Source of the DNA: Mesorhizobium sp. M2A.F.Ca.ET.046.03.2.1
GTDB lineage: Bacteria; Pseudomonadota; Alphaproteobacteria; Rhizobiales; Rhizobiaceae
Length of the DNA: 64,000 nt
Assembly: GCF_003952425.1 (NCBI RefSeq)
Contig: NZ_CP034449.1
Location: 2,604,001 to 2,668,000, forward strand
Direction: 5' to 3'
Part shown: one piece after another, positions 1 through 7,961 of the stretch
How the letters are laid out: each line of letters begins with the position of its first letter
How positions within the stretch are numbered: the first letter of the stretch is position 1
Notes under the pieces: model-generated
Seen by the model: only the letters and a program-made list of their open reading frames with translations
Database searches by the model: none
Told to the model about the DNA's origin: nothing
Translations under genes and position numbers: made by a program

Positions 1-2
1 AC

Positions 3-566
3 CGCCTGCTCGAAGCCGCATGGCGCGAGGCACTGTGGCTGGTCAAGGACGGCATCTGCACCGTCGAGGAACTCGACGACATCATGCGCTATTCCTTCGG
101 CCTGCGCTGGGCGCAGATGGGCATGTTCCAGGTCTATCGCGTTGCCGGCGGCGAGGCGGGCATGCGTCACTTCATGGCGCAGTTCGGGCCTTGCCTGAAA
201 TGGCCCTGGACCAAGCTGATGGACGTGCCGGAATTCAACGACGAGCTGGTCGACCTGATCGCCACCCAGTCGGACGAGCAGGCGCACGGGCTTTCGATCC
301 GCGAGCTGGAGAAAATCCGCGACGACAATCTGGTCGCGATCATGGAAGCGCTGTCGAGGCAGAACAAGGGCAAGGGCTGGGGCGCCGGCGCGCTGCACAA
401 GGACTATACCAGGCAGCTCGCCAAACTCGCGGCGAAGAAGAGTTCCGCCAAGGCCGAAGCGGCCAAGCCGGCGAAGAAGGCCGCGAAGCCGGCAAAGGCT
501 GCGAAACCGGCCAAGGCGGTAAAGGTCGAAAAGCCGAAGAAGAAGAGCGGCAAGAAGAAGGGCTGA
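3..566 (+). CDS. lcdH: L-carnitine dehydrogenase, C-terminal part (5' end outside window)
   Basis: The visible 187 residues match the C-terminal domain of carnitine 3-dehydrogenase of the 3-hydroxyacyl-CoA dehydrogenase fold, which oxidises L-carnitine to 3-dehydrocarnitine with NAD+. Diagnostic stretches are LRWAQMG, RVAGGEAGMRHFMAQFGP and KWPWTKLMDVPEF. The NAD-binding Rossmann half lies upstream of the window. The conserved domain ends near position 420; the last 45 or so residues (about 429-563) are an unusual Lys/Ala/Pro-rich tail resembling histone H1 tails. The stop lies 4 bases before the next start, so the genes are probably co-transcribed, and the neighbours (CoA ligase, acyl-CoA dehydrogenase, CaiD) fit carnitine or gamma-butyrobetaine use. 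The assignment comes from motif recognition; the tail function is unknown. Confidence 0.8.
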   Translation, partial: RLLEAAWREALWLVKDGICTVEELDDIMRYSFGLRWAQMGMFQVYRVAGGEAGMRHFMAQFGPCLKWPWTKLMDVPEFNDELVDLIATQSDEQAHGLSIRELEKIRDDNLVAIMEALSRQNKGKGWGAGALHKDYTRQLAKLAAKKSSAKAEAAKPAKKAAKPAKAAKPAKAVKVEKPKKKSGKKKG

Positions 567-570
567 GGCG

Positions 571-1734
571 ATGTATTTCGGTCTTTCGGAAGAGCAGAAA
601 CTTATCGTCGAGACGACCCGCGCCTTCGTCGAGAACGAGCTCTACCCGCATGAGCGCGAGGTGGAGCGCACCGGCGTGCTGCGCCGCGAGCTGATCGACG
701 AATTGAAGGCGAAGGCGATCGAAGCGGGGCTCTACGCTGCCAACATGCCGGCCGATGTCGGCGGCGCCGGGCTCGATACGGTGAGCTGGCTGCTCTACGA
801 GAAGGAGCTCGGCCGCGCCAATTACGCGCTGCATTGGACCTGCGTGGCGCGTCCCTCCAACATCCTGCTCGCCGGCACGCCGGAGCAGCGCGAGAAATAC
901 CTCTTCCCCTGCATCCGCGGCGAGAAGTGGGACTGCCTGGCGATGACCGAACCCGGCGCAGGTTCCGACCTGCGCGGCATGAAGGCGACCGCCGTGCAGG
1001 ACGGCTCGGGCTGGGTGCTCAACGGCACCAAGCACTTCATCAGCCACGCCGATCTCGCCGATTTCGCGATTTGTTTCATGGCCTCCGGCGAGGAAGAGAC
1101 CCCGCGCGGCAAGCGCAAGAAGATCACCGCCTTCTTCGTCGACAAGGGCACCAAGGGTTTCACGGTGCGCGACGGCTACCGCAATGTCTCGCATCGCGGC
1201 TACACCAACTCGATCCTTGAATTCGACGATTGCCGGCTGCCGGCAAGCCAGGTGCTCGGCGAGGTGCACAAGGGTTTCGACGTCGCGAATTCGTGGCTCG
1301 GCGCCACGCGCCTGCAGGTCGGCGCCACCTGTCTCGGCCGTGCCGAGCGCGCTCTGTCGCACGCCATCGAATATGCCGCGCAGCGCCAGCAGTTCGGCCA
1401 GCAGATCGGCAAGTTCCAGGGCGTTTCCTTCAAGCTCGCCGACATGGCGACGGAGCTGAAGGCCGCCGATCTGATGGTGTTCGAAGCCGGCTGGAAATAC
1501 GATCAGGGCACCGTCACCGACCAGGACATGGCGATGGCCAAGCTGAAGGCCACCGAGATGCTCGCCTTCGTCGCCGACGAAGCCATCCAGATCCATGGCG
1601 GCATGGGGCTGATGGACGACCTGCCGCTGGAGCGCATCTGGCGCGATGCGCGCGTCGAGCGCATCTGGGAGGGCACGTCGGAGATTCAGCGACACATTAT
1701 TTCGCGGGCGCTGCTGCGTCCGTTCGGAGCTTAG
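571..1734 (+). CDS. acyl-CoA dehydrogenase, probably acting on gamma-butyrobetainyl-CoA/crotonobetainyl-CoA
   Basis: A full-length (387 residues) FAD-dependent acyl-CoA dehydrogenase. Seen in order: the N-terminal helical domain; the flavin-contacting MTEPGAGSDLRGMKA region near residue 125; a GTKHFISHA strand; the QQFGQQIGKFQGV helix; and near the C-terminus IHGGMGLMDDLPLERIWRD and WEGTSEIQRH, whose Glu is the catalytic-base position of many family members. It follows the carnitine dehydrogenase gene after 4 bases and precedes a CoA ligase and a CaiD-like hydratase. The CaiA-like role (alpha,beta oxidation or reduction of betainyl-CoA thioesters) is inferred from this context. A general short-chain acyl-CoA dehydrogenase role cannot be excluded from sequence alone. 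Confidence 0.85.
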   Translation: MYFGLSEEQKLIVETTRAFVENELYPHEREVERTGVLRRELIDELKAKAIEAGLYAANMPADVGGAGLDTVSWLLYEKELGRANYALHWTCVARPSNILLAGTPEQREKYLFPCIRGEKWDCLAMTEPGAGSDLRGMKATAVQDGSGWVLNGTKHFISHADLADFAICFMASGEEETPRGKRKKITAFFVDKGTKGFTVRDGYRNVSHRGYTNSILEFDDCRLPASQVLGEVHKGFDVANSWLGATRLQVGATCLGRAERALSHAIEYAAQRQQFGQQIGKFQGVSFKLADMATELKAADLMVFEAGWKYDQGTVTDQDMAMAKLKATEMLAFVADEAIQIHGGMGLMDDLPLERIWRDARVERIWEGTSEIQRHIISRALLRPFGA

Positions 1735-1781
1735 AGCATGATGGTCCAAAGCCGGGTCCGGCTTTGGACGGGAACATGCTC
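1734..1781. repeat. palindromic intergenic repeat
   Basis: Outer arms GAGCATG (1734-1740) and CATGCTC (1775-1781) enclose perfect 12-base inner arms GTCCAAAGCCGG (1744-1755) and CCGGCTTTGGAC (1758-1769). It starts on the last base of the acyl-CoA dehydrogenase stop codon. This form (GAGCAT...ATGCTC with a second inner stem) resembles a repeat seen many times in Mesorhizobium-type intergenic regions. It probably folds in the mRNA between two co-transcribed genes. It also contains an ATG (1738) that should not be taken as the start of the next gene. Confidence 0.75.
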
Positions 1782-1791
1782 AAACGAAAAG

Positions 1792-3876
1792 ATGACCATG
1801 CATAAACTCGAACGTCTCCTGCGCCCCAAATCGATCGCCGTGTTCGGCGGGGCGCAGGCCGCCGCCGTCGTGGCTCAATCGATCAAGATGGGCTTTGCCG
1901 GCGAAATCTGGCCGGTGCATCCGACCAAGGATGAGGTCGCCGGCCGCAAGGCGTACCGCTCCGTCGCCGACCTGCCTGGCGCGCCGGACGCCGCCTTTGT
2001 CGGCGTTAACCGGCATCTCACCATCGAGGTGATCAAGGCACTGGCCGAGCGCGGCGCCGGCGGCGCCGTCTGCTTTGCCGCCGGCTTCCTCGAGACCGAG
2101 GCCTATGACGAGGACGGCGAGCGGCTGCAGGCCGAGCTCGTCGCCGCCGCCGGCCAGATGCCGATCATCGGGCCGAACTGCTACGGCCTGATCAACTATG
2201 CCGACGGCGCGCTGCTGTGGCCCGACCAGCATGGCGGCATACGGCTGGCCGAGGGCGGCAAGGGCGTCGCCATCATCACGCAGTCGTCCAACATCGCCAT
2301 CAACATGACGATGCAGAAGCGCGGCCTGCCGATCGCCTTCCTGATGACGGCGGGCAACCAGGCGCAGACCGGGCTCTCCGAAATGGCGCTCGGCCTCATC
2401 GAGGACGAGCGCGTCACTTCGCTCGGCCTGCATATCGAGGCCTTCGATTCGGTGGCGGGCTTCGAAAGGCTGGCGGCCCGGGCGCGCGAACTGAAGAAGC
2501 CGATCATTGCCATGAAGGTCGGCCGCTCCGAACAGGCAAGGCAGGCGACGGTATCGCACACCGCCTCACTCGCCGGCTCCGACGCCGCTTCCGGCGCTTT
2601 CCTCAGGCGGCTCGGCATCGCGCGCGTCGATTCCATCCCCGCCTTCATCGAGGCGCTGAAGCTTTTGCACATCACCGGGCCGCTGCCGGGCTACAAGCTG
2701 TCCTCGATGAGCTGCTCCGGCGGTGAGGCTTCGGTGATGGCGGACAGCGCCGAGGGGCGCTGGGTGCATTTCCCGGCCCTGACGGCCGAGCATCGCGCGC
2801 ATGTCAAATCGACGCTCGGCCCGCTGGTGGCGGTTGCCAATCCGCTCGACTACCACACTTTCATCTGGAACAACGAGCCGGCGATGACCGCGACCTTCAC
2901 CGCGATGGTGTCGGGCGGTTTTGACTTGAACATGCTGGTGCTCGACTTCCCGCGCCCGGACCGCTGCTCGGACGTCGACTGGTGGGCGACGCTGCGCGCC
3001 TTCGAAGCGGCGCTGAAGACCAACAGGGCGCAAGGCGCGATCGTCTCCTCGCTGCCGGAAAACCTGCCGGAGGAATACACTGCAGGCCTGATGGCGCGGG
3101 GCATGGTGCCGTTGTTCGGCATTTCCGAAGCCATGGATGCCGCCCAGGCCGCCGCTTTCATCGGCTGGGCCTGGCGCGAGCCGCAGGCGCAGCCAGTCGA
3201 CACGACGGCCGCCGGTGCGTCCGAGGCCAAGCGCGTGACGCCGGACGAGGCCGAAGCCAAGGAAAGGCTGATCAAGGCCGGCCTGTCGGTGCCGAAGGGC
3301 GAGCGCGCCTCCAATGCGGTCGAGGCGGTGATCTCCTCCATGACGCTCGGCTTCCCGGTCGCTCTCAAGGCGCTCGGCGTGACGCACAAGTCGGAAGTCG
3401 GCGCCGTCAGGCTGAACCTCAAGGATGCCGAATCCGTCAGCGCCGCCGCGCACGACCTTCTGCCGCTCGGCACCGGGCTCTATGCCGAGCGCATGGTGCG
3501 CGACGGCGTCGCCGAGCTGATCGTCGGCTTCACCCGCGACCCGATGTTCGGCGTGGTGATGACGCTGGGCACCGGCGGCGTGCTGGTGGAACTTCTGCGC
3601 GACAGCGTGACGCTGATGCTGCCGGCGACGCGCGACGACATCGAGGCGGCATTGCGTGGGCTGAAGCTCTATCCTCTCCTCGAGGGCTATCGCGGCCGGC
3701 CGAAGGCCGACGTCAACGCCGCCATCGACGCCATCTCCGGCATTGCCGACTTCGTGCAGAAGAACGAAGGCGAGATCGAGGAACTCGACATCAACCCGCT
3801 CATCGTCTGCGCCGAAGGCAAGGGCGCATGGATCGCGGACGCCCTCTTGGTGCTTGGAGAAAAGAAGAATGGCTGA
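1792..3876 (+). CDS. ADP-forming acyl-CoA synthetase, fused alpha/beta subunits
   Basis: Roughly 694 residues with the layout of NDP-forming acyl-CoA synthetases: an N-terminal CoA-binding Rossmann domain (starting RPKSIAVFGG), a succinyl-CoA-ligase-like domain carrying the expected phospho-His segment TVSHTASLAGSD, and a C-terminal ATP-grasp domain from about residue 480 (KERLIKAGLSVPKGE, ALKALGVTHKSEVG, INPLIV). It would activate a carboxylate to a CoA thioester with ATP; carnitine, crotonobetaine or gamma-butyrobetaine are the natural guesses from the neighbours. The start is chosen at ATG 1792, since 1738 lies inside the palindrome; ATG 1798 is equally possible and no strong ribosome site is seen. 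The 3' end overlaps the next gene by 8 bases. Confidence 0.85.
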   Translation: MTMHKLERLLRPKSIAVFGGAQAAAVVAQSIKMGFAGEIWPVHPTKDEVAGRKAYRSVADLPGAPDAAFVGVNRHLTIEVIKALAERGAGGAVCFAAGFLETEAYDEDGERLQAELVAAAGQMPIIGPNCYGLINYADGALLWPDQHGGIRLAEGGKGVAIITQSSNIAINMTMQKRGLPIAFLMTAGNQAQTGLSEMALGLIEDERVTSLGLHIEAFDSVAGFERLAARARELKKPIIAMKVGRSEQARQATVSHTASLAGSDAASGAFLRRLGIARVDSIPAFIEALKLLHITGPLPGYKLSSMSCSGGEASVMADSAEGRWVHFPALTAEHRAHVKSTLGPLVAVANPLDYHTFIWNNEPAMTATFTAMVSGGFDLNMLVLDFPRPDRCSDVDWWATLRAFEAALKTNRAQGAIVSSLPENLPEEYTAGLMARGMVPLFGISEAMDAAQAAAFIGWAWREPQAQPVDTTAAGASEAKRVTPDEAEAKERLIKAGLSVPKGERASNAVEAVISSMTLGFPVALKALGVTHKSEVGAVRLNLKDAESVSAAAHDLLPLGTGLYAERMVRDGVAELIVGFTRDPMFGVVMTLGTGGVLVELLRDSVTLMLPATRDDIEAALRGLKLYPLLEGYRGRPKADVNAAIDAISGIADFVQKNEGEIEELDINPLIVCAEGKGAWIADALLVLGEKKNG

Positions 3877-4651
3877 CGTCATCACCACCCGCCGCGAAGG
3901 CGCGATCCTCGAGGTCACGCTCGACCGGCCGAAGGCCAACGCCATCGACCTCAAGACATCGCGGCTGATGGGCGAGACCTTCAAGGCGTTCCGCGACGAT
4001 CCGGAGCTGCGCGTCGCCATCGTCAAGACGGCCGGCGACAAGTTCTTCAGCGCCGGCTGGGACCTGAAGGCGGCGGCAGCCGGGGATGCGGTCGACGGCG
4101 ACTATGGCGTCGGCGGCTTCGCCGGGCTGCAGGAACTGCGCGACCTCAACAAGCCGGTGATCGCCTGCGTCAACGGCATGGCGGTGGGCGGCGGTTTCGA
4201 GCTGGCGCTGTCCTGTGACCTCATCTACGCCTCGGACCATTCCTCCTTCGCGCTGCCCGAGATCCGCGCCGGCACGCTTGCCGACGCCGCGACCATCAAG
4301 CTGCCGAAGCGCATTCCCTACCACATCGCCATGGACCTCCTGTTCACCGGCCGCTGGATGGATGTCGCCGAAGCGCATCGCTGGGGCCTGGTCAACGAGG
4401 TGCTGCCCAAGGACAAGCTGGAAGAGCGCGTCTGGGAGATCGCAAGGCTTTTGGCCAGCGGTCCGCCGCTGGTCTTCGCCTCGATCAAGGAGACGGCGCG
4501 CGTGGCCGAGGCGCTGACCTTCCAGGACGCCATGAACAAGGTGACAAGGAGGCAACTGCCGACGGTCGATATCCTCTACGGGTCGGAAGACAATATTGAA
4601 GGCTTCCGGGCGTTCGCCGAGAAGCGCGATCCGGTGTGGAAGGGACGATAA
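3869..4651 (+). CDS. caiD: crotonobetainyl-CoA hydratase-like enoyl-CoA hydratase
   Basis: A 260-residue crotonase-fold protein very close in pattern to CaiD, which interconverts crotonobetainyl-CoA and carnitinyl-CoA: LDRPKANAID near the N-terminus, FFSAGWDLKAAAAG, the oxyanion-hole segment MAVGGGFELAL, LPEIRAGTLADA, and the C-terminal KRDPVWKGR shared with CaiD. Both glutamates expected for hydratase chemistry are present (GGFE and PE). Start ATG 3869 has GGAGAAAAGAA just upstream and overlaps the CoA synthetase by 8 bases. Together with the three preceding genes it completes CoA-level interconversion of carnitine, crotonobetaine and gamma-butyrobetaine. Another enoyl-CoA hydratase function is possible but less likely. 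Confidence 0.85.
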   Translation: MADVITTRREGAILEVTLDRPKANAIDLKTSRLMGETFKAFRDDPELRVAIVKTAGDKFFSAGWDLKAAAAGDAVDGDYGVGGFAGLQELRDLNKPVIACVNGMAVGGGFELALSCDLIYASDHSSFALPEIRAGTLADAATIKLPKRIPYHIAMDLLFTGRWMDVAEAHRWGLVNEVLPKDKLEERVWEIARLLASGPPLVFASIKETARVAEALTFQDAMNKVTRRQLPTVDILYGSEDNIEGFRAFAEKRDPVWKGR

Positions 4652-4677
4652 CGTCGGAGATAACGGCGTCATCCATC

Positions 4678-5682
4678 ATGACCGACTACAGAACCCTCAT
4701 CGACGCGGAAACGTGGGCCTTTATCGAGAAGACCAACTCCTATTATCCGCCGGACACGATCGACTACACGATCGAAGAGCAGCGGGCGATCTACGACCGG
4801 ATGTGCCGGGAGTTCTTTGCCGGCTACCCCCAAGGCGTGACGGCGGAGACGACTGTCGTTGCCGCGCCGACCAACAGCATCTCGATCCGCGTCTACCGCA
4901 ACGCCGTTCCGAACAAGGCCGCGATGGTGCTCTATATCCATGGCGGCGGCTTCATCCTTGGCGGGCTGGACAGCCATGACGATGTCTGCGCCGAGCTTTG
5001 CGCCCGCACCGGCTTCGATGTGGTCTCGCTCGATTACCGGCTGGCGCCGGAGCATCTGCACCCGGCGGCCTTCGACGACGCCATGGACGCCTTCGAATGG
5101 GCCGCCAAGACCTATGACTGCCCGGTCCTGCTCTGCGGCGACAGCGCCGGCGGCAATCTCTGCGCGGCGGTTGCGCATGCGACGCGCGGCCATGCCAAGA
5201 AGCCGGCCGGCCAGGTGCTGATCTATCCCGGCCTCGGCGGCGACCACTCGAAGGGCTCTTACGTTACGCATGCCGAGGCGCCGATGCTGACCTTGCGCGA
5301 CCTCGACTTCTACAAGCATGTCCGCACTGGCGGCGTCGACTTGACCGGCGACATCACGCTCTACCCGCTCGCCGACGCCGATTTCGCAAACCTGCCGCCG
5401 ACCGTGCTGATCACCGCGCAATGCGACCCGCTGTCATCCGACGGCGAAGCCTATCGCGACCGCATCGTCGCGGCTGGCGGGCACGCCTTCTGGTTCGAGG
5501 AGCCGGGCTGGTGCATGGATACCTCAGGGCCCGGCACATGGTGGGCCGGGCGCGGACCAGCTTCACCCGCATCGTCGAGGCGGTTTCGGCGCTCGGGCGC
5601 GGCGACTGGATCTGGTGACATCCCAGGGCGCTTTCCGCTCCGCTATCCTGACATGAACCTTTCCCCGCCGGCGGGCGACTGA
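4678..5682 (+). CDS. alpha/beta-hydrolase esterase, apparently frameshifted near the C-terminus
   Basis: A member of the hormone-sensitive-lipase-like esterase family. The oxyanion motif HGGGF is near residue 88, the nucleophile Ser156 sits in GDSAGG, and Asp250 (CDPLSSDGEAY) is the likely acid. The reading frame breaks after the GGG at 5505-5507: as read it continues into a Ser/Arg-rich tail to 5682, whereas the next frame reads GLVHGYLRARHMV and ends at 5618 with a normal family C-terminus. One extra G would restore it. The catalytic His (in LVHGY) is therefore present only in the shifted frame. The true gene probably spans 4678-5618; it is a sequencing error or a recent pseudogene. Start ATG 4678 lies 26 bases after caiD; its substrate is unknown. 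Confidence 0.8.
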   Translation: MTDYRTLIDAETWAFIEKTNSYYPPDTIDYTIEEQRAIYDRMCREFFAGYPQGVTAETTVVAAPTNSISIRVYRNAVPNKAAMVLYIHGGGFILGGLDSHDDVCAELCARTGFDVVSLDYRLAPEHLHPAAFDDAMDAFEWAAKTYDCPVLLCGDSAGGNLCAAVAHATRGHAKKPAGQVLIYPGLGGDHSKGSYVTHAEAPMLTLRDLDFYKHVRTGGVDLTGDITLYPLADADFANLPPTVLITAQCDPLSSDGEAYRDRIVAAGGHAFWFEEPGWCMDTSGPGTWWAGRGPASPASSRRFRRSGAATGSGDIPGRFPLRYPDMNLSPPAGD

Positions 5683-5972
5683 CGGCCAGGCGCCGCGATG
5701 GTGCGGCCCGGAAAGGAAAGCCGCCATGACAAAAACCCAGAGACTTCGCGGTCTCCGGGAACAGCGGGAGTCCGGCGCGATCACCGCCTTCGGGATGGGG
5801 TCGACGCGCTAGGCTTCCGGCTGATTCCGTTGACCCTGCCCGGCAGCCGGCGTATCGTCGCAAAGAGGAAAACAGACAATTCGATCGGGGAAGAACGTGC
5901 CGCAACGCCGCGCCTTGCCCTGGTTGGCGCGGCAAGAACGGACGTTTCTCCCAGCGGCTTCGGGGGAGTTCA
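5619..5972. other. intergenic stretch without a convincing gene
   Basis: About 350 bases between the intended end of the esterase and the secreted-protein operon. It holds a 28-codon open frame (ATG 5726 to TAG 5812) preceded by GGAAAGGAAA, with no recognisable product, and a GC-rich part (5640-5725) that could fold but matches no riboswitch I can name. A sigma70-like promoter lies at 5830-5858. Nothing else is supported. Confidence 0.4.
5830..5858 (+). promoter_or_regulatory. candidate sigma70-type promoter for the secreted-protein operon
   Basis: TTGACC (5830-5835) and TATCGT (5853-5858) are separated by exactly 17 bases, about 115 bases upstream of the ATG at 5973. The -35 is a very good match and the -10 moderate. 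This is pattern evidence only. Confidence 0.4.
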
Positions 5973-7961
5973 ATGTCTGGCGTTCGCGGCTCGTTCCTGC
6001 GTTCCCGTGGCGGCCGTTTGCGCCGCGCAATCGCGACAGGCAGCGGAATTCTCGCTTTGGCGCTGTCCGCCGGCTTGTGGCTCGGCGGCGCGGCGAAGGC
6101 GCAGGAGATCATCTATCCCGGATCGATGGCGGTCACCGGCTTTCCGGGCACCATCATTCCCGATTTCGACCCTCCCGATTCCGAAAAGGGGGGTCTGCCG
6201 CCCGGCGTCGACCCGGTCGACGAGACCTTCATCGACACGTCGCGCGCATCCTTGCGCATTTTCAACGTCTCGCATCTCGGGGGACCGGCTTCCGGCCAGC
6301 TTGTCTTCACGCCGCCGCCCTTCGAGGTGACGGCCGGCCAGATCGGCGAGGTGTTCGGCCTCGCCTATGACGATGGCGTGCGCGACGGCGTGCCGTCGGG
6401 CGTTCCCAACCTCTATGCGGCCGCGACCTCGCTGCACGGCGTCGAGATCGTCACCTCGGACGCGGACAGTGATGGAAGGCCGGAACGGCAGCGCCGCGGC
6501 GCCGCGGGCGCGGTCTTCATGGATGGCCAGTTCGGTACCGAGAATGGAGGCGGCCCGGGCACGATCTGGAAGATCGACGGCATCACGGGTGCCGTCTCCA
6601 AATTCGCCGACATCGACACCAACAGCGGGCCAGGCATCGGCAACCTCGCCTTCGATCCGACCCATCGCGATTTCTTCGCTTCGGATCTCGACACGGGGCT
6701 CATTCAGCGCATCGATATCGAGGGCAATCCGATCGACAGCTTCGACCATGGCATCGCCGGGCGCCCGGCGCATGGGTTGGCCCCGGTCGCCGACGACGGC
6801 GTCCCAATGGACATCCAGGGCGCGGCCTTCGACGCCGAAGACCCCGCGACCTGGGGTTACACGCAGGATGCGCGCCGGGTCTGGGCCGTCTCCTATCATG
6901 GCGGCCGGCTCTACTATTCCGTCGGCGAGAAGGCCGAAATCTGGTCGGTCGGCATTGCGAGCGACGGAAGCTTCGCAGGCGATCCGCGCTGGGAGCTGAC
7001 GGTCAAGGCGGACCAGGATTATGCGGTCACCGACATCGCCTTCGACAACAAGGGCTTCATGTATCTCGCCCAGCGCGGCCCGATCGAAAATCGCTATGAT
7101 TACAGCCGCTTCGCCTCCTCCGGCAAAGGCGAGCTGATCCGCTACTGGCGCGAGGACCCGGACGATCCGGCGACGGAATCGGCCTGGGTCGAGGTTCCAT
7201 CGGAATATGCGATCGGCTTCCCGCAGGGCAATCGCCAGTCGGCCGGCGGCGTCGACCTGCAATATCGCTATGATGCCGAAGGCAATCTCGACACGTCCGT
7301 CTGCACCGACACCGTCGTCAACACCGGCGACAAATTGCGCGACAATCCGGAGCTTGCCGAGCGGCTCGCCGCCGGCGGGCCGCTTGCCGTGCATGGCGTG
7401 CAGCTGACCCCGAGCGGGCTGGTCAAGCCGGCCAACGTGCCGCCCTTCGGCTCCTGGTTCGTCGATTTCGACGGCTATTTCGAGGACCCGGACGTGCAAG
7501 GCCATGTCGGCGACGTCAGGGTCTGGCGTCCTTGCGAGGGCCGCGCCGGCTATTACGAGGAAATCCCCGGCGGCTATCTGCCTCCGTTCTATCCGCCCGA
7601 CTTCCCGCCGCCCGGCAACCTGCCGCCCTGCGTCGATGTTGAGGACGTGCATTACTACTGCACGCCGCGCGGGCTGCGGGCCGAACTCACTCTCCATGAC
7701 CACGCCGGCTTCGGCGGCGATTCCATCAAGGCGCAGTCCAGGACGCCCGGCGTCGGGGTGACCACCCCCATGTCGCATGTCCCGGGCAAGCCCTACACGG
7801 TCGACATCACCGGCCATGATCCGGGCGATACCGTCAATGTCGGGCTCTGCTTCTACCGCAAGTCCGACCAGGACAAGGGCGGCTACTACCCTTGCTGCAA
7901 GATGACACTGCCGCTCAGAACGCCAGCCGTCGACTGCGAAGTGCCGAGGAGGGAAAGATGA
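5973..7961 (+). CDS. secreted protein of unknown function, probable beta-propeller plus C-terminal Cys domain
   Basis: A 662-residue protein with a signal peptide: an Arg-rich n-region, a hydrophobic stretch (ILALALSAGLWLGG) and a likely cleavage after AKA near residue 43. Residues about 60-480 hold repeated strand-turn units of propeller type (for example GIGNLAFDPTHRDFFASDL, VTDIAFDNKGFMYLAQRG) but no catalytic motif I recognise. After a Pro-rich linker (PPFYPPDFPPPGNLPP), residues about 553-648 form a Cys-containing domain (C-x10-C-x-P-R-G ... P-C-C) that recurs in the next protein. Start ATG 5973 follows GGGGGAG. The stop overlaps the next ATG (ATGA at 7958), so the two secreted proteins are translationally coupled. 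Confidence 0.8.
   Translation: MSGVRGSFLRSRGGRLRRAIATGSGILALALSAGLWLGGAAKAQEIIYPGSMAVTGFPGTIIPDFDPPDSEKGGLPPGVDPVDETFIDTSRASLRIFNVSHLGGPASGQLVFTPPPFEVTAGQIGEVFGLAYDDGVRDGVPSGVPNLYAAATSLHGVEIVTSDADSDGRPERQRRGAAGAVFMDGQFGTENGGGPGTIWKIDGITGAVSKFADIDTNSGPGIGNLAFDPTHRDFFASDLDTGLIQRIDIEGNPIDSFDHGIAGRPAHGLAPVADDGVPMDIQGAAFDAEDPATWGYTQDARRVWAVSYHGGRLYYSVGEKAEIWSVGIASDGSFAGDPRWELTVKADQDYAVTDIAFDNKGFMYLAQRGPIENRYDYSRFASSGKGELIRYWREDPDDPATESAWVEVPSEYAIGFPQGNRQSAGGVDLQYRYDAEGNLDTSVCTDTVVNTGDKLRDNPELAERLAAGGPLAVHGVQLTPSGLVKPANVPPFGSWFVDFDGYFEDPDVQGHVGDVRVWRPCEGRAGYYEEIPGGYLPPFYPPDFPPPGNLPPCVDVEDVHYYCTPRGLRAELTLHDHAGFGGDSIKAQSRTPGVGVTTPMSHVPGKPYTVDITGHDPGDTVNVGLCFYRKSDQDKGGYYPCCKMTLPLRTPAVDCEVPRRER

Noticed and set aside
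5620..5725. Possible riboswitch or leader ahead of the 28-codon open frame at 5726
   Set aside because: It does not match any consensus I can place (SAM-II, glycine, cobalamin, serC types were considered).
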